Assembly (NCBI GenBank): GCA_016125085.1
Contig: WGMM01000051.1
Coordinates: 1-55,171 of the forward strand
Direction: 5' to 3'
Source of the DNA: a bacterium
GTDB taxonomy: Bacteria > Planctomycetota > Planctomycetia > Isosphaerales > Isosphaeraceae
Length of the DNA stretch: 55,171 nt
The notes under the pieces were generated by a model, which did not search any database, was not told where the DNA came from, and saw only the letters and a program-made list of their open reading frames with translations. Position numbers and translations under genes: made by a program. Each line of letters opens with the position of its first letter. Position 1 is the stretch's first letter. Positions 53,788 through 55,171 of this stretch are shown one piece after another.

Positions 53788-53844
53788 AGCCGCCTTCAGG
53801 CTGAAACTCCTGAGGCTGAATGCCTGAAGAATCGGCGAACACGA

Positions 53845-53877
53845 TCAGGCCTGCTTCCGAAAATGAAGCGGGCCTGA
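53845..53877. terminator. Bidirectional hairpin terminator between convergent genes
   Basis: TCAGGCCTGCTTC (53845-53857) pairs with GAAGCGGGCCTGA (53865-53877) with a single G-U, around a 7-base loop CGAAAAT. Weak T-rich bases follow (CTTCGTTT). It lies between the stop codons of the protease (53787) and the SGNH-like gene (53929), so it could serve both. Confidence 0.65.
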
Positions 53878-53928
53878 CTTCGTTTCGTGATGTACCGATG
53901 GCGGAACTTCAGGTCGTATACAACTGGC

Positions 53929-54927
53929 TTAGGCGTTCGGAGAAACGCCCGTGAACCAGTTTTGCGTGTATCGATTATCGGAGAAGAATCGAATCAGCTG
54001 GTCCGCGAATTTTGCCTCTCCCGACTTTGTCGGATGAACACCGTCGTCTTTCAGGTCTCCGCGAGTCAGGTTCAAACCATCGACTTTGCTCGGGTGTGTT
54101 CCGTCCGTCCAGTAATACGGGCCCCAAAGGACGACCGGTTTCGCCACGCGTGGCCAGGCGGAATCGGCCGAGTCGGGTACTCGCGACAACACCAGATCCC
54201 GAACGCCGAAAGCGGATTCGTACGCATAAGGTTCAGGTGATGTCGGTTTCTTTGCCCAGCCGCCGTAATAGCGAGATGAGACGAAAATCTGCCTCAGATT
54301 CGGAAACTGCTTCGTCGCGCGGTTCACGATCGCATTCAAATGCCTGACATAAACGGCATTGCTGGCTTCGAAATTTCCGAATCGTTTCGGGAAAATCAGA
54401 GTGGTTTCGAACCAGAGCACCTGCACCTGTGACGAATTCAGGCCTGATCTGTTGACCTGCCTGACCGCGCTGGACCACGGGCCGCTCCGGTTCGCCCAGT
54501 CATCGGATCCGTTACCGTCGATCGCTCCATTGACCAGAACGACGTTCGGAGATTTCACTTTTCGTGCCGACAGTCGAAATGCATCGAAGATGATGCGCGT
54601 CGTGGATTGGCCGATCGCCAGAATGCCGATTTTCCCATCGGCTGCGGGATTGCCCCGGGAGTTCAGGGGGAGCACCTGGCTGGCGGCGTTTTCGGCCGCA
54701 ATCGCAAGAGCGCCGTCAGGCTCATTCCGGCCTTCACCGTAAAGCCCGCCATCCCGGCCCTGATAAGTCGCCTTCAGTTCATCCAGCGGGATCGTCGAAG
54801 TCTCCTCAGCCCGGGCGAGTCGTGCAGAACGGATTTCAGCAGCGATCAAGGCTCGCGTCGGAACGGCGGACATGAGTGAACGATCTTCGCATATTTCGAA
54901 GTTCAGAACTTTCGTATGGTTTCTCAT
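53929..54927 (-). CDS. Exported SGNH-hydrolase-like protein with planctomycete sorting motif
   Basis: A 332-residue protein. I start at ATG 54927 because the following residues, NHTKVLNFEICEDRSLMSAVP, match the N-terminal planctomycete sorting motif. A frame open 22 codons further upstream lies inside the insertion sequence. Residues about 98-330 look like an SGNH/GDSL-type esterase: block I GQST with Ser108, a VNGAIDGNGSDDW stretch, and block V DDGVHPT with Asp295 and His298. Family members deacetylate sugars or cleave esters; the substrate is unknown. The IS701-type element starts within a few bases of the ATG, so the native promoter and ribosome-binding site have been displaced and expression is doubtful. 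Confidence 0.75.
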   Translation of the reverse strand: MRNHTKVLNFEICEDRSLMSAVPTRALIAAEIRSARLARAEETSTIPLDELKATYQGRDGGLYGEGRNEPDGALAIAAENAASQVLPLNSRGNPAADGKIGILAIGQSTTRIIFDAFRLSARKVKSPNVVLVNGAIDGNGSDDWANRSGPWSSAVRQVNRSGLNSSQVQVLWFETTLIFPKRFGNFEASNAVYVRHLNAIVNRATKQFPNLRQIFVSSRYYGGWAKKPTSPEPYAYESAFGVRDLVLSRVPDSADSAWPRVAKPVVLWGPYYWTDGTHPSKVDGLNLTRGDLKDDGVHPTKSGEAKFADQLIRFFSDNRYTQNWFTGVSPNA

Positions 54928-54946
54928 AGTACTACAGTCGCGCTTC
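54927..54946. repeat. Terminal inverted repeat of the IS701-type element
   Basis: TAGTACTACAGTCGCGCTTC, reading inward. It matches the MITE ends at 21869-21888 and 21969-21988 in 17 to 18 of 20 positions. The exact outer base is uncertain by two or three positions because the target duplication cannot be confirmed without the far end. Confidence 0.6.
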
Positions 54947-54995
54947 ACTGATTCCGCCCGATCTGTTATGCTCCTGACTTCTACGGAGGTCACGG

Positions 54996-55171
54996 ATGAC
55001 GGCTTCTCCTTCGCTCGATACCTGGAACGTTCAGTTTCGCCAACTGCTCTCGCGGCTTGAGCCGCGGTTCGGAAGGAAGGATCTCCGGCTCCGGGCCGAG
55101 GGGTACCTCCGCGGTCTCATGGGCCGCGTCGAACGCAAGAATTCCTGGCAACTAGCCGAGGCCGTCGGCGA
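54996..55171 (+). CDS. IS701-family transposase, N-terminus (runs off right edge)
   Basis: 58 codons are visible: MTASPSLDTWNVQFRQLLSRLEPRFGRKDLRLRAEGYLRGLMGRVERKNSWQLAEAVG. The RAEGYLRGLMGRVERKNSWQLAEAVG stretch is the typical start of IS701-family DDE transposases (YLRGLLSPVERKNGWQLAE). GGAGGT five bases upstream gives a strong ribosome-binding site. A weak promoter (TTCACT at 54944, TATGCT at 54967, 17-bp spacer) lies between the terminal repeat and the start. The catalytic residues fall outside the window. Confidence 0.85.
   Translation, partial: MTASPSLDTWNVQFRQLLSRLEPRFGRKDLRLRAEGYLRGLMGRVERKNSWQLAEAVG

Overview
The window reads as a planctomycete chromosome segment. The evidence is lineage-typical: PSCyt1/DUF1549/DUF1553 proteins paired with Tat-exported DUF1501 proteins, a giant PVC-type dehydrogenase-like protein with a C-terminal CxxCH heme motif, ECF sigma factors paired with large Ser/Thr kinases, and three exported proteins that start with the planctomycete 'LEDR/LEGRxLL' sorting motif. 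Outer-membrane proteins (FadL-like, OprP-like porin) and KdsB point to a diderm envelope. Base composition is GC-rich. I would guess the Gemmatales/Isosphaerales side of the phylum, but genus cannot be fixed from this sequence alone. I see no rRNA, tRNA or CRISPR array.

Layout. 1-55: start of an IS3-type OrfA running off the left edge. 309-5715: ECF sigma factor overlapping a kinase/WD40/TPR protein. 5877-8129: secreted cytochrome-ankyrin-prenyltransferase-fold fusion. 8185-9389: decayed mosaic of IS3 transposase pieces and a fragment of an AlbA_2/AAA_4 ATP-binding gene. 9507-14909: 1800-residue beta-helix surface protein. 15197-18214: second ECF sigma/kinase pair, this kinase carrying leucine-rich repeats. 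18427-21785: divergent FadL-like and OprP-like outer-membrane proteins. 21868-21988: a MITE-like element.

22573-37217: a co-directional block of eight genes (PPC-domain protein, DUF1549/DUF1553 protein, DUF1501 protein, Tat-exported protein of unknown function, sialidase, PVC dehydrogenase-like/heme protein, creatininase-family hydrolase, MFS transporter). Four junctions have start/stop overlaps or very short gaps. It is met head-on by a second DUF1501/PSD1 pair (37262-41543) with a ROK kinase-like protein and a radical SAM protein upstream. Together these look like an extracytoplasmic carbohydrate- or glycoconjugate-processing locus: sialidase releases a sugar, heme-linked periplasmic proteins oxidise or process it, a cytoplasmic amidohydrolase-type enzyme and an organic-anion MFS transporter follow. 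The substrate is inferred, not shown.

43853-51605: a mixed housekeeping/envelope stretch (GT-C-like membrane protein, TerB-like protein, small membrane protein, GH5-like lipoprotein, polytopic membrane protein overlapping an alpha/beta hydrolase, KdsB). 52168-54927: two exported proteins with planctomycete sorting motifs, a subtilisin-like protease and an SGNH-like hydrolase, facing each other across a strong terminator hairpin. 54930-end: an IS701-type insertion sequence whose end abuts the start codon of the SGNH-like gene. Its terminal repeat matches that of the MITE at 21868-21988.

Most interesting items: the IS701/MITE relationship, the IS insertion at a start codon, the IS3/AAA_4 mosaic, the cytochrome-ankyrin-terpenoid-fold fusion, and the sialidase-centred redox cluster with an uncharacterised Tat-exported protein.
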